Source: an uncultured Christensenellaceae bacterium
GTDB lineage: Bacteria; Bacillota; Clostridia; Christensenellales; Pumilibacteraceae
Reading direction: 5' to 3'
DNA length: 17,823 nt
Assembly: GCA_910587025.1 (NCBI GenBank)
Contig: CAJUKR010000036.1
Coordinates: 1-17,823 of the forward strand
The notes under the pieces are model-generated. The model ran no database searches. It saw nothing but the letters and a program-made list of their open reading frames with translations, and was not told where the DNA came from. The position numbers were made by a program, and so were the translations under genes. This document shows positions 1-4,316 of the stretch, in pieces. Within the stretch, counting starts at the first letter, position 1. Each line of letters begins with the position of its first letter.

Positions 1-100
1 TTCTCTTTCTATACCTTGATAATTTGCTTTACTCTATGTAGTTGTCAATGTACGATGTTACCCCGACAAACTGTCGAAGCACCGTCCCCTTTCGGCGACA
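1..100 (-). other. Possible rRNA operon leader, minus strand
   Basis: No coding potential is seen. Read on the minus strand, this stretch contains ATTGACAACTACATAG (about 54-39), which resembles the conserved boxA-like segments just before 16S or 23S genes in Firmicutes, and a CGACA/TGTCG hairpin around 65-77. It lies downstream of the strong leftward promoter at 111-138. The neighbouring tRNA-Ala and tRNA-Ile genes fit an rRNA neighbourhood. No mature rRNA sequence is inside the window, so this is an inference from resemblance only. Confidence 0.3.
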
Positions 101-110
101 GCCTAAGTAT

Positions 111-138
111 ATTATCACATTATGTACTTTAATGTCAA
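111..138 (-). promoter_or_regulatory. Leftward sigma-A promoter
   Basis: On the minus strand TTGACA (138-133) is followed after 16 bp by GATAAT (116-111), with the overlapping alternative ATAATA at 17 bp. The predicted start is near 104, reading out of the left edge of the window. It is divergent from the tRNA promoter at 181-209. Confidence 0.6.
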
Positions 139-180
139 GCAAAAAAACAAAAAAAAACTTAAAATTTTTATTTATTTTTC

Positions 181-209
181 TTGACTATTCGCACGTAATT
201 TGGTATATT
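181..209 (+). promoter_or_regulatory. Promoter of the tRNA-Ala gene
   Basis: TTGACT (181-186), 17 bp spacer, TATATT (204-209). It lies 43 bp upstream of tRNA-Ala and is the only good promoter ahead of it. It sits after a long A/T-rich run (about 140-180) that may act as an UP element. Confidence 0.75.
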
Positions 210-252
210 ATATGAGCTGTCACCGATACAGACGTGCGGCGCAGTCAAATGT

Positions 253-328
253 GGGGGTATAGCTCAGTTGGTAGAGCACCTGCCCTGCAAGCAGGGGGTC
301 AAGAGTTCGAATCTCTTTACCTCCACCA
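253..328 (+). tRNA. tRNA-Ala (anticodon TGC)
   Basis: A 76-nt gene with encoded CCA (326-328). The acceptor stem is GGGGGTA/TACCTCC and contains the G3:U70 wobble pair that marks alanine tRNAs. The D arm is GCTC/GAGC. The anticodon stem CCTGC/GCAGG closes the loop CCTGCAA with anticodon TGC. The T arm carries the standard TTCGAAT loop. Position 33 is C rather than the usual T. This departure appears familiar from clostridial tRNA-Ala genes, but I cannot verify that here. Confidence 0.97.
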
Positions 329-337
329 CATGAAAAC

Positions 338-361
338 AAATAGGGCTGCAAAGCCCTATTT
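338..361 (+). terminator. Hairpin after tRNA-Ala
   Basis: A perfect 10-bp stem, AAATAGGGCT/AGCCCTATTT, closes a GCAA tetraloop ten bases after the tRNA. The T tract is short, so it may be a weak terminator or a processing hairpin that lets transcription continue into tRNA-Ile. Confidence 0.6.
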
Positions 362-370
362 ACATACAAA

Positions 371-478
371 GACGCAGTTCGATCGGTCGGAGCACCAATC
401 TGCTCAACCGAGCGAGCGAACGCGACGCGAACGCCATCGCCGTCAGGCGATATAAGGTGTAAGCAAACAAGTCAATAT
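371..478 (+). repeat. tRNA-Ile-associated tandem repeat, copy 1 (decayed)
   Basis: The first of two tandem units with a period of about 111-115 bp. It starts with a degenerate tRNA-Ile 5' half (around 371-400; GGTCGGAGCACCA is recognisable). A GC-rich segment follows (410-459) that is nearly identical to 521-570 and carries the hairpin ATCGCC-GTCA-GGCGAT (436-451). The unit ends in AAGTCAATATAG, the same sequence that precedes the real tRNA-Ile. Open frames across it, and antisense to tRNA-Ile, are spurious. Confidence 0.7.
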
Positions 479-593
479 AGAGATGTAGCTCAGCCGGTCG
501 GAGCACCACACTGTTCAGTCGAGCGAGCGAACGCGATGCGAACGCCATCGCCGTCAGGCGATATAAGGTGAATGCAAACAAACAAGTCAATAT
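479..593 (+). repeat. tRNA-Ile-associated tandem repeat, copy 2 (tRNA 5'-half pseudogene)
   Basis: This unit begins with AGAGATGTAGCTCAGC (479-494), identical to the first 16 bases of the intact tRNA-Ile at 594. It follows the tRNA through the D arm and into the anticodon stem (to about 514), then diverges into the GC-rich repeat body (521-570; hairpin at 547-562). There is no 3' half, so it cannot encode a tRNA. It has an extra ACAA relative to copy 1 before the shared AAGTCAATATAG. It may arise from unequal recombination or from insertion of a repeat into duplicated tRNA copies. Confidence 0.7.
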
Positions 594-670
594 AGAGATG
601 TAGCTCAGCTGGTTAGAGCACCACCCTGATAAGGTGGGGGTCGGTGGTTCGAGTCCACTCATCTCTACCA
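594..670 (+). tRNA. tRNA-Ile (anticodon GAT)
   Basis: A 77-nt gene with acceptor AGAGATG/CATCTCT, D arm GCTC/GAGC, anticodon stem CCACC/GGTGG, and loop CTGATAA with anticodon GAT (628-630). The T arm is GGTGG/CCACT with the TTCGAGT loop. CCA is encoded (668-670) and immediately followed by a second CCA (671-673). Its 5' half is repeated upstream in degenerate form, and its 3' end with the terminator is repeated downstream at 1278-1318. Confidence 0.97.
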
Positions 671-703
671 CCAAAAGACGACAATTCATTTGCCGTCTTT
701 TTT
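663..703 (+). repeat. Direct repeat, left copy (tRNA-Ile 3' end plus terminator; att-like)
   Basis: A 41-bp segment running from CTCTACCAC at the tRNA-Ile 3' end through the terminator T tract. It recurs at 1278-1318 with one mismatch (C672 versus A1287). The copies are 615 bp apart and bracket the two-gene HTH switch. A direct repeat of a tRNA 3' end is the usual signature of tyrosine-recombinase attachment sites. Confidence 0.65.
673..703 (+). terminator. Rho-independent terminator of tRNA-Ile
   Basis: The stem AAAGACG-A-CAA (674-684) pairs with TTG-C-CGTCTTT (690-700), with one A/C mismatch and loop TTCAT, and ends in T698-T703. It starts three bases after the tRNA CCA end. Confidence 0.85.
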
Positions 704-735
704 ATCTTACTAAAGCTTTCATTTGTTTGCTGTTT

Positions 736-933
736 TCAAACAAATAATTTGCAAACGGGAACTCCCATTGTTTTTGCAATTCTAAAAACACAAATCATGT
801 TAAAATTTTGATTTGTCATTATTTTGTTAAATGTATTAACACTGATTTTACATAACCTACTAAATTTTGTTTTGCTAATCTTATTGTCTTTAAGATAGCT
901 ATTGATGATTGTTTTATTCACAGCATTATACAT
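736..933 (-). CDS. Small Cro/C1-type HTH protein (Cro-like)
   Basis: A 65-residue protein. I place the start at ATG 933 because AGGAGA lies eight bases upstream; the longer open frame to 1068 would run back through its own promoter. Residues about 10-60 fit the XRE helix-turn-helix fold: LKDNKISKTKFSRLCKI, then the recognition-helix region SVNTFNKIM, and a closing helix RIAKTMGVPVCKLF. Transcription comes from a TTGACT-N17-TAATAT promoter whose spacer is an operator palindrome. The gene is divergent from the repressor at 1027, as cro is from cI. It lies inside the 615-bp att-like duplication. The hairpin ATTTGTTTG/CAAACAAAT (721-745) overlaps its stop. The Cro-like role is inferred from size and layout. 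Confidence 0.75.
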   Translation of the reverse strand: MYNAVNKTIINSYLKDNKISKTKFSRLCKISVNTFNKIMTNQNFNMICVFRIAKTMGVPVCKLFV

Positions 934-964
934 AAAACGGATTCTCCTATAAAAATATAAATAT

Positions 965-993
965 ATATTATACGAGAATTTATCGTAAGTCAA
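965..993 (-). promoter_or_regulatory. Leftward promoter of the Cro-like gene
   Basis: On the minus strand TTGACT (993-988), 17 bp spacer, TAATAT (970-965). TATAAT in an overlapping register would give a 15-bp spacer. The predicted start is near 958, leaving a 25-nt leader with the AGGAGA ribosome site. Confidence 0.75.
971..987. promoter_or_regulatory. Operator 1 of the left XRE switch
   Basis: The inverted repeat TACGA-N7-TCGTA fills exactly the 17-bp spacer of the leftward promoter. It shares half-sites and spacer length with operator 2, whose centre is 29 bp away, about three helical turns. It is most likely bound by the repressor at 1027. Confidence 0.75.
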
Positions 994-996
994 GTA

Positions 997-1019
997 TTTT
1001 ACGAGATTTTTTCGTAAAA
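997..1019. promoter_or_regulatory. Operator 2 of the left XRE switch
   Basis: The inverted repeat TTTTACGA-N7-TCGTAAAA has perfect 8-bp arms. It overlaps the -10 box (TAAAAT, 1015-1020) of the rightward repressor gene, so binding here would autoregulate that gene. Confidence 0.75.
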
Positions 1020-1029
1020 TATAAATATG
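1015..1029 (+). promoter_or_regulatory. -10 box and leaderless start of XRE repressor 1
   Basis: TAAAAT (1015-1020) is followed by exactly six bases and then ATG 1027, so the predicted +1 is the A of the start codon. No Shine-Dalgarno precedes the ATG. The -35 region is poor. Confidence 0.5.
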
Positions 1030-1248
1030 AAAAATGAAAAATTGAAAACGATCGGCAAACGCATACATGAATTGCGCGTAGAAAAGGGGCTGTCGCAGGT
1101 AAAGCTCGGCGAAATGCTATCGGTATCGCAGGATACCATATCTTTATGGGAAAAATCAAAAAGCTATCCCCCGGCGGAAATCGTAATTTTACTTGCGGAA
1201 ATTTTCGAAGTAAGTTGCGATTACATATTGGGAGTAACCGATTATTAA
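1027..1248 (+). CDS. XRE-family repressor 1 (C1-like)
   Basis: A 73-residue single-domain Cro/C1-type DNA-binding protein. Residues about 7-62 cover the five-helix XRE fold: IGKRIHELRVEKGLSQVKLGEML, recognition helix SQDTISLWEKSKSYP, and the tail LAEIFEVSCDYILGV, all typical of small SinR/HTH_3 proteins. There is no C-terminal oligomerisation or protease domain. The start at 1027 has no ribosome site and appears leaderless. The protein probably binds the two TACGA/TCGTA operators in the divergent control region, repressing the leftward gene and itself. The 1278-1318 hairpin would terminate its transcript. With the 736-933 gene it resembles a stripped phage immunity switch. Confidence 0.88.
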   Translation: MKNEKLKTIGKRIHELRVEKGLSQVKLGEMLSVSQDTISLWEKSKSYPPAEIVILLAEIFEVSCDYILGVTDY

Positions 1249-1277
1249 CATGCGTTATTCGATTTAGGTTAGTTATG

Positions 1278-1318
1278 CTCTACCACAAAAAGACGACAAT
1301 TCATTTGCCGTCTTTTTT
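1278..1318 (+). repeat. Direct repeat, right copy (att-like), also a terminator
   Basis: It matches 663-703 with one mismatch, including CTCTACCAC from the tRNA-Ile 3' end and the whole AAAGACG...CGTCTTT hairpin with its T tract (1313-1318). No tRNA body precedes this copy. It terminates the XRE 1 gene whatever its origin. Confidence 0.7.
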
Positions 1319-1425
1319 GTTATACTTTGATAAATGGCACAACGCTGTGGCGCTTTACAGTTACACGGCGGCGTATTTATAGTCCTCTCTTCTGTGCCGA
1401 AACAAATCATATCGACAAGCATCGC
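1319..1425. other. Short intergenic gap, nothing recognised
   Basis: This stretch lies between the att-like repeat and the convergent XRE 2 gene. I see no coding frame with a ribosome site, no strong hairpin and no clear terminator for XRE 2. Confidence 0.4.
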
Positions 1426-1653
1426 TTATTTTTCGATTTCGGGATAATCCTCGTCAATGCCGAGAAAATAATCGGCAGACACGCCGTAAGCCAACGCCAT
1501 ACGTTTCAAAGTATCATAACCGGGTTTCGCTTTTCCGCTCAGCCACTCGCTTACCTGGCTCTGCTTTACGCCGATATCTGCGGCAAATTTCGTTTGCGTC
1601 ATATCATTGTCCGTCAAAAATTCTCTCAATATTTCATCGAATGACGTTCCCAT
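1426..1653 (-). CDS. XRE-family repressor 2
   Basis: A 75-residue Cro/C1-type HTH protein. Residues about 5-65 form the XRE domain: ILREFLTDNDMTQTKFAADIG, recognition helix KQSQVSEWLSGKAKPG, then LKRMALAYGVSADYFLG; a short acidic tail follows. It is not a close copy of repressor 1, although both share the fold and the YxLG-type closing motif. ATG 1653 sits exactly six bases after TATAAT (1665-1660, minus strand) with no Shine-Dalgarno, so it appears leaderless. Two TATAG/CTATA palindromes in the divergent control region are its likely operators, one over its own promoter and one over a strong rightward promoter. Confidence 0.88.
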   Translation of the reverse strand: MGTSFDEILREFLTDNDMTQTKFAADIGVKQSQVSEWLSGKAKPGYDTLKRMALAYGVSADYFLGIDEDYPEIEK

Positions 1654-1658
1654 AGCAT

Positions 1659-1684
1659 TATTATATAGTTTTTTCTATATAATA
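1659..1684. promoter_or_regulatory. Operator A of XRE 2, overlapping its leaderless promoter
   Basis: The inverted repeat TATTATATAG-N6-CTATATAATA has perfect 10-bp arms. It covers the minus-strand -10 TATAAT (1665-1660) of XRE 2 and most of its spacer. Its centre is 29 bp from operator B. Binding would autoregulate XRE 2. Confidence 0.75.
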
Positions 1685-1686
1685 TC

Positions 1687-1715
1687 TTGACATATAGAAT
1701 ATTCTATGATATATA
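1687..1715 (+). promoter_or_regulatory. Strong rightward promoter under XRE 2 control
   Basis: TTGACA (1687-1692), 17 bp spacer, TATATA (1710-1715), with a predicted start near 1722. The spacer contains operator B. It points toward the Spo0A_C gene at 1904 but is followed after about 70 bp by a large palindrome that may end transcription. Confidence 0.75.
1694..1707. promoter_or_regulatory. Operator B of XRE 2
   Basis: The perfect 14-bp palindrome ATAGAATATTCTAT contains the same TATAG-N6-CTAT core as operator A. It lies within the 17-bp spacer of the rightward TTGACA promoter, mirroring operator 1 of the left switch. Confidence 0.7.
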
Positions 1716-1721
1716 TTAATA

Positions 1722-1815
1722 TCAGATAATTTTTTTCGAGTATGAAAAATAAATCAATGATTTTTATAAAACTTACACACGTACCCCGATTTTTATATAA
1801 AAATCGGGGGTTTTC
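1722..1815 (+). ncRNA. Candidate short XRE 2-controlled RNA
   Basis: Transcription from the 1687-1715 promoter to the palindrome at 1784-1809 would give an RNA of about 94 nt. It would carry a small AAATCA/TGATTT hairpin (about 1750-1765) and the terminal hairpin. No convincing reading frame or ribosome site lies inside. Readthrough into the Spo0A_C gene is the alternative. Confidence 0.25.
1784..1814 (+). terminator. 26-bp perfect palindrome, probable terminator or attenuator
   Basis: CCCCGATTTTTAT (1784-1796) is followed at once by its exact reverse complement (1797-1809), then G and TTTT. It stands between the XRE 2-controlled rightward promoter and the Spo0A_C gene. The T tract is short, so termination may be partial. 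Confidence 0.5.
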
Positions 1816-1853
1816 AGTCCACCCATTAAAAATGCAAACCGACATGCGAAATG

Positions 1854-1862
1854 TGATACAAT
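1854..1862 (+). promoter_or_regulatory. Possible extended -10 promoter for the Spo0A_C gene
   Basis: TGATACAAT gives an extended -10 element (TG-N-TACAAT) 41 bp before ATG 1904. No good -35 is seen. Confidence 0.4.
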
Positions 1863-1903
1863 TTACGAACTATCGACTTTTTTCGGAATAAAGGACAAAA
1901 GAA

Positions 1904-2254
1904 ATGACAACGGCTTATCAAACACACTCACGAGAACAGATAGACGGCATACTTCAGCGAATGGGATTCTCATCCTATCTCAAGGGTTACAGATTCCTTG
2001 CGGACGCTATATACGAAGTCACATACGACAGAACGGCGATATACAATATCTCGCGCATATACGAAAAGCTGTCGGCGAAATATCAAGTATCGGTCAGCGG
2101 AATAGAACGCAGCATAAGAACCGTAATATTACGCGCATGGTCGGATTACGGCGACCGCATATCCGACTTCATATCGGTGCCGCTGCGTACGCGCCCGACG
2201 ATCAAGCAGATCGTTGCCGCCGTTTCGAACGGCATAAATATGATGATCGCCTGA
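1904..2254 (+). CDS. Stand-alone Spo0A C-terminal DNA-binding domain protein
   Basis: A 116-residue protein that aligns along nearly its whole length with the DNA-binding half of the sporulation regulator Spo0A. It has IDGILQRMGFSSYLKGYRFLADAI (Spo0A: helices around HIKGYLYLREAI), then the VSGIERSIRTVILRAWSDYG segment (Spo0A: RVERAIRHAIEVAW), then TRPTIKQIVAAVSNGI. The receiver domain present in Spo0A is absent, so this form is not phosphorylation-controlled. The start has AAAGGA eight bases upstream. A TGTCGAA sequence matching the 0A box lies at 2289-2295, in front of the next gene. The protein may compete with or mimic Spo0A at such boxes. The family assignment is firm; the role is inference. 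Confidence 0.85.
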   Translation: MTTAYQTHSREQIDGILQRMGFSSYLKGYRFLADAIYEVTYDRTAIYNISRIYEKLSAKYQVSVSGIERSIRTVILRAWSDYGDRISDFISVPLRTRPTIKQIVAAVSNGINMMIA

Positions 2255-2288
2255 AAAGACAGCAACCGACCGAAACGCAATTAAAAAA

Positions 2289-2295
2289 TGTCGAA
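2289..2295 (+). promoter_or_regulatory. Possible 0A box
   Basis: TGTCGAA is a perfect match to the core Spo0A-box consensus, 73 bp before the 2368 start and 35 bp after the Spo0A_C stop. A 7-mer occurs by chance a few times in a window of this size, so this is only suggestive. Confidence 0.3.
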
Positions 2296-2355
2296 ACCAT
2301 GTATATTTTTTCATTTACTGGCAATATTTGACGTTTTTACGAACTCAAACCGAAT

Positions 2356-2370
2356 TATAATATTATCATG
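2356..2370 (+). promoter_or_regulatory. -10 box and leaderless start of the 2368 gene
   Basis: TATAAT (2356-2361), six bases, ATG 2368; no Shine-Dalgarno. TTGACG (2328-2333) is 22 bp away, too far for a standard -35, so the upstream element is unclear. Confidence 0.5.
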
Positions 2371-2733
2371 ACACATCCAAACAACATTTACGCAATCGAA
2401 AAGAAAATGAGAAATGCGGTACGCAATCGATATAATCCCGATTATGCGGAAGACTATCAAGCCGTCATGGCGGCCTATGACTATTGGTGCAAGCACGATC
2501 TCCTTATGAACGACGACATGGCGCGGATATTCGAATATCTGTACCTGACTACAAATAACTTCGCGCACGGTTTCGTGCGATCCTGTATAGACCTCGATCT
2601 CAACGACAGCACGCTCAGACGATACAGACGTCGATTTACGACAATGTTCAATATCTGTCTTAAAGCCGAGCTGGAACACACCGGACATTCGCCCGAGGAA
2701 TTCGCAGACAAGAGAAGCGGAAACAGATCTTAA
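2368..2733 (+). CDS. Small helical protein, function not recognised
   Basis: A 121-residue soluble, charged protein with no signal peptide or membrane segment. The predicted make-up is mostly helical. The stretch at about 70-100 (FVRSCIDLDLNDSTLRRYRRRFTTMFNICLKAELEH) looks like a helix-turn-helix with a basic recognition helix, loosely reminiscent of phage ArpU/RinA-type regulators, but I cannot assign a family. It follows the Spo0A_C gene in the same AT-rich regulatory island and starts leaderless from its own -10. The C-terminal tail is short and basic. It is probably a real gene, given its start architecture and codon use like its neighbours, and possibly a DNA-binding protein. Confidence 0.65.
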   Translation: MTHPNNIYAIEKKMRNAVRNRYNPDYAEDYQAVMAAYDYWCKHDLLMNDDMARIFEYLYLTTNNFAHGFVRSCIDLDLNDSTLRRYRRRFTTMFNICLKAELEHTGHSPEEFADKRSGNRS

Positions 2734-2761
2734 ACAAATACCGAAAACGGCGTAAAAGTAT

Positions 2762-2790
2762 TTGGCAATCTTCGAACGATGTTGTATAAT
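2762..2790 (+). promoter_or_regulatory. Promoter of the HAD gene (leaderless)
   Basis: TTGGCA (2762-2767), 17 bp, TATAAT (2785-2790), six bases, ATG 2797. The -10 lies inside the longer open frame beginning at 2779, which argues against that earlier start. Confidence 0.8.
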
Positions 2791-2796
2791 GTGTTT

Positions 2797-3507
2797 ATGC
2801 TTAAGAACATACTTTTTGATATGGACGGCACTCTTATAGGGTGCTCGGTCGAAGAATTCCTGAAACCGTACTATGCCGCGATCGTAAAAAAATTCGCAGG
2901 ACGACGGGACGCGAAACAGATCGCCGATACCGTGCTCAAAGGCGCGGTGCCTATGATCGAAAACGACGGCAGTCGGACGAACCGCGAAGCGTTTTTCGCA
3001 TTCGCAGAAGGAAGAACGGACATGACTGCGGAAGAGTTCGAATCGAGCATGACGGAGTTTTACAATAACGAGTATTCCGTCGTCGCCGATGTCATAAATC
3101 CGAAGCCGCTCATCGTCGATGCCGTAGACATACTTCGCAAAAAGGGGTACCGACTTGTCGTAACGACAAATCCCCTTTTTCCGCTCGTCGCGCTCGAAAG
3201 CCGACTCAAATGGGGCGGATACGATCCCTCGGTATTCGAGTTCGTCACTTCGTACGAAACAAGCCGTTACGCAAAGCCGTCGGTGGGATATTATACCGAA
3301 GTGCTCGAACGACTGGGCATGGATCCGTCCGAATCGATGATCGTCGGCAACGACAGACACGAGGATATCGAAACGGGCAAAGCCGCAGGTATGAAAACAT
3401 ATTGGCTGACGGATACGCCCATAGACAATTGCGCCGCCGAGCCGGACGAAAAAGGTCGTTCGAAAGATTTTCTCGCATTCGTAAACGCTTTACCGAGTTT
3501 ATCGTAA
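2797..3507 (+). CDS. HAD-superfamily hydrolase (phosphatase)
   Basis: A 236-residue soluble phosphohydrolase of the haloacid dehalogenase superfamily. All four motifs are visible. Motif I is DMDGTL with nucleophile D8 and acid/base D10. Motif II is the VVTTN threonine near 124. Motif III is the lysine in RYAKPS near 160. Motif IV is VGNDRHEDIETG with acidic residues near 186 and 190. A helical cap sits between motifs I and II. The substrate cannot be read from the sequence; sugar phosphates, phosphoglycolate and nucleotides are common in this group. The start at 2797 gives the family's usual N-terminus (LKNILFDMDGTL) and is leaderless. A bidirectional terminator follows. Confidence 0.9.
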   Translation: MLKNILFDMDGTLIGCSVEEFLKPYYAAIVKKFAGRRDAKQIADTVLKGAVPMIENDGSRTNREAFFAFAEGRTDMTAEEFESSMTEFYNNEYSVVADVINPKPLIVDAVDILRKKGYRLVVTTNPLFPLVALESRLKWGGYDPSVFEFVTSYETSRYAKPSVGYYTEVLERLGMDPSESMIVGNDRHEDIETGKAAGMKTYWLTDTPIDNCAAEPDEKGRSKDFLAFVNALPSLS

Positions 3508-3513
3508 ATAAAA

Positions 3514-3553
3514 AACGAAGCGGTCGTTTCGCAAACGCGAACGACCGTTTTTT
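3514..3553. terminator. Bidirectional terminator between the HAD and TraX-like genes
   Basis: CGGTCGTT-T-CGC (3521-3532) pairs with GCG-AACGACCG (3537-3547) around an AAAC loop. A T6 tract follows on the plus strand (3548-3553), and an A run at 3511-3515 serves as the T tract for the minus-strand operon. It ends where the TraX-like gene stops. Confidence 0.85.
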
Positions 3554-4316
3554 ATATGGGCGGTCGGAAAATCATAAACTGCAAAAGCGAAAGCAGTAAC
3601 AAATGACCGGGATAATACGCATAGAAAAAATATTTCGGTTTAAGTCGTCCCTGCCGTCCGTTGTACAGCGCTATTATCGGCACGGCAAACAAACAGTACG
3701 CCTGAAAAGGAAAAACGTTCGTGACCGATACGAGTATCAGTCCGACGGTCAGCCCGAACAGCCGCGTCGTACGGCAATCGAAGTCGCCGAGCGTCCGCCC
3801 TGCTTTTATGCCGCGAAAATCGAACAGCCCGGCAAGAACGGGCGTCATTATTCCGCAGAAGCCGTAATCCACGCCGAGAAAATAAGAAAAACAGAAAGCT
3901 CCCGCCACACCCGCCGCAAAAGCCGCGAAATACAGCGCGCTGCGCTTGTAATCGGGATCTTCCGACAATGCCGCCGCCTTTGCGCTACGTAAAAGATACA
4001 GCAACGCCGCCGAACACGCGAGCGACAATAAAATATTGCCGTACCAATGTCCGTAAAAAAGATCGAAAACCAATTCGCACACCAAACCGAGAGCAGCAAT
4101 CATACCTATCCGCCTAAGCGGATCGCGTGTATAACGGCTGCCTTCGGCGAGCAGAAAAGCGAATATCGGAAACGACAGTCTCCCGACAATACGAAAAGCA
4201 AGAACGGTCGGAAAGAACATTACGCCCACATGATCGACGGTCATGGTGATAAGCGCGATTATTTTGAGCACAAACCCGTCTATACCGAAAACGTTTTTTT
4301 CGGACGTTTCGGTCAT
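3552..4316 (-). CDS. TraX-family multispanning membrane protein
   Basis: A 254-residue integral membrane protein of the TraX family, named after the F-plasmid pilin N-acetyltransferase. Chromosomal members are common in Firmicutes and their substrates are mostly unknown. Family hallmarks are the N-terminal LKIIALITMTVDHVG segment (D28-H29), RIVGRLSFPIFAFLLAEG, and the C-terminal YYPGHLLLLSLL. About eight hydrophobic segments can be seen. The start at 4316 overlaps the fruK-like stop by ATGA, with GAGG about nine bases upstream, so translation is coupled. The longer frame to 4370 only reads into the upstream gene. It shares the FruK-like promoter and ends in the bidirectional terminator. Confidence 0.82.
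   Translation of the reverse strand: MTETSEKNVFGIDGFVLKIIALITMTVDHVGVMFFPTVLAFRIVGRLSFPIFAFLLAEGSRYTRDPLRRIGMIAALGLVCELVFDLFYGHWYGNILLSLACSAALLYLLRSAKAAALSEDPDYKRSALYFAAFAAGVAGAFCFSYFLGVDYGFCGIMTPVLAGLFDFRGIKAGRTLGDFDCRTTRLFGLTVGLILVSVTNVFPFQAYCLFAVPIIALYNGRQGRLKPKYFFYAYYPGHLLLLSLLQFMIFRPPI

Noticed and set aside
360..689. Minus-strand frame across tRNA-Ile and the tandem repeats
   Set aside because: It is the translation of tRNA antisense and repeat DNA; no ribosome site, and its internal duplication mirrors the repeat units.
1742..1891. 49-codon plus-strand frame downstream of the XRE 2-controlled promoter
   Set aside because: No ribosome site, it runs through the 26-bp palindrome, and the peptide shows no toxin-like or other recognisable pattern.
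2779..2796. Upstream ATG for the HAD gene at 2779
   Set aside because: The codons 2779-2796 contain the TATAAT box of the gene's own promoter, and family alignment starts at the second Met.
2311..3360. Minus-strand frame opposite the 2368 and HAD genes (349 codons)
   Set aside because: Antisense shadow spanning two plus-strand genes and the promoter between them; no recognisable domain.
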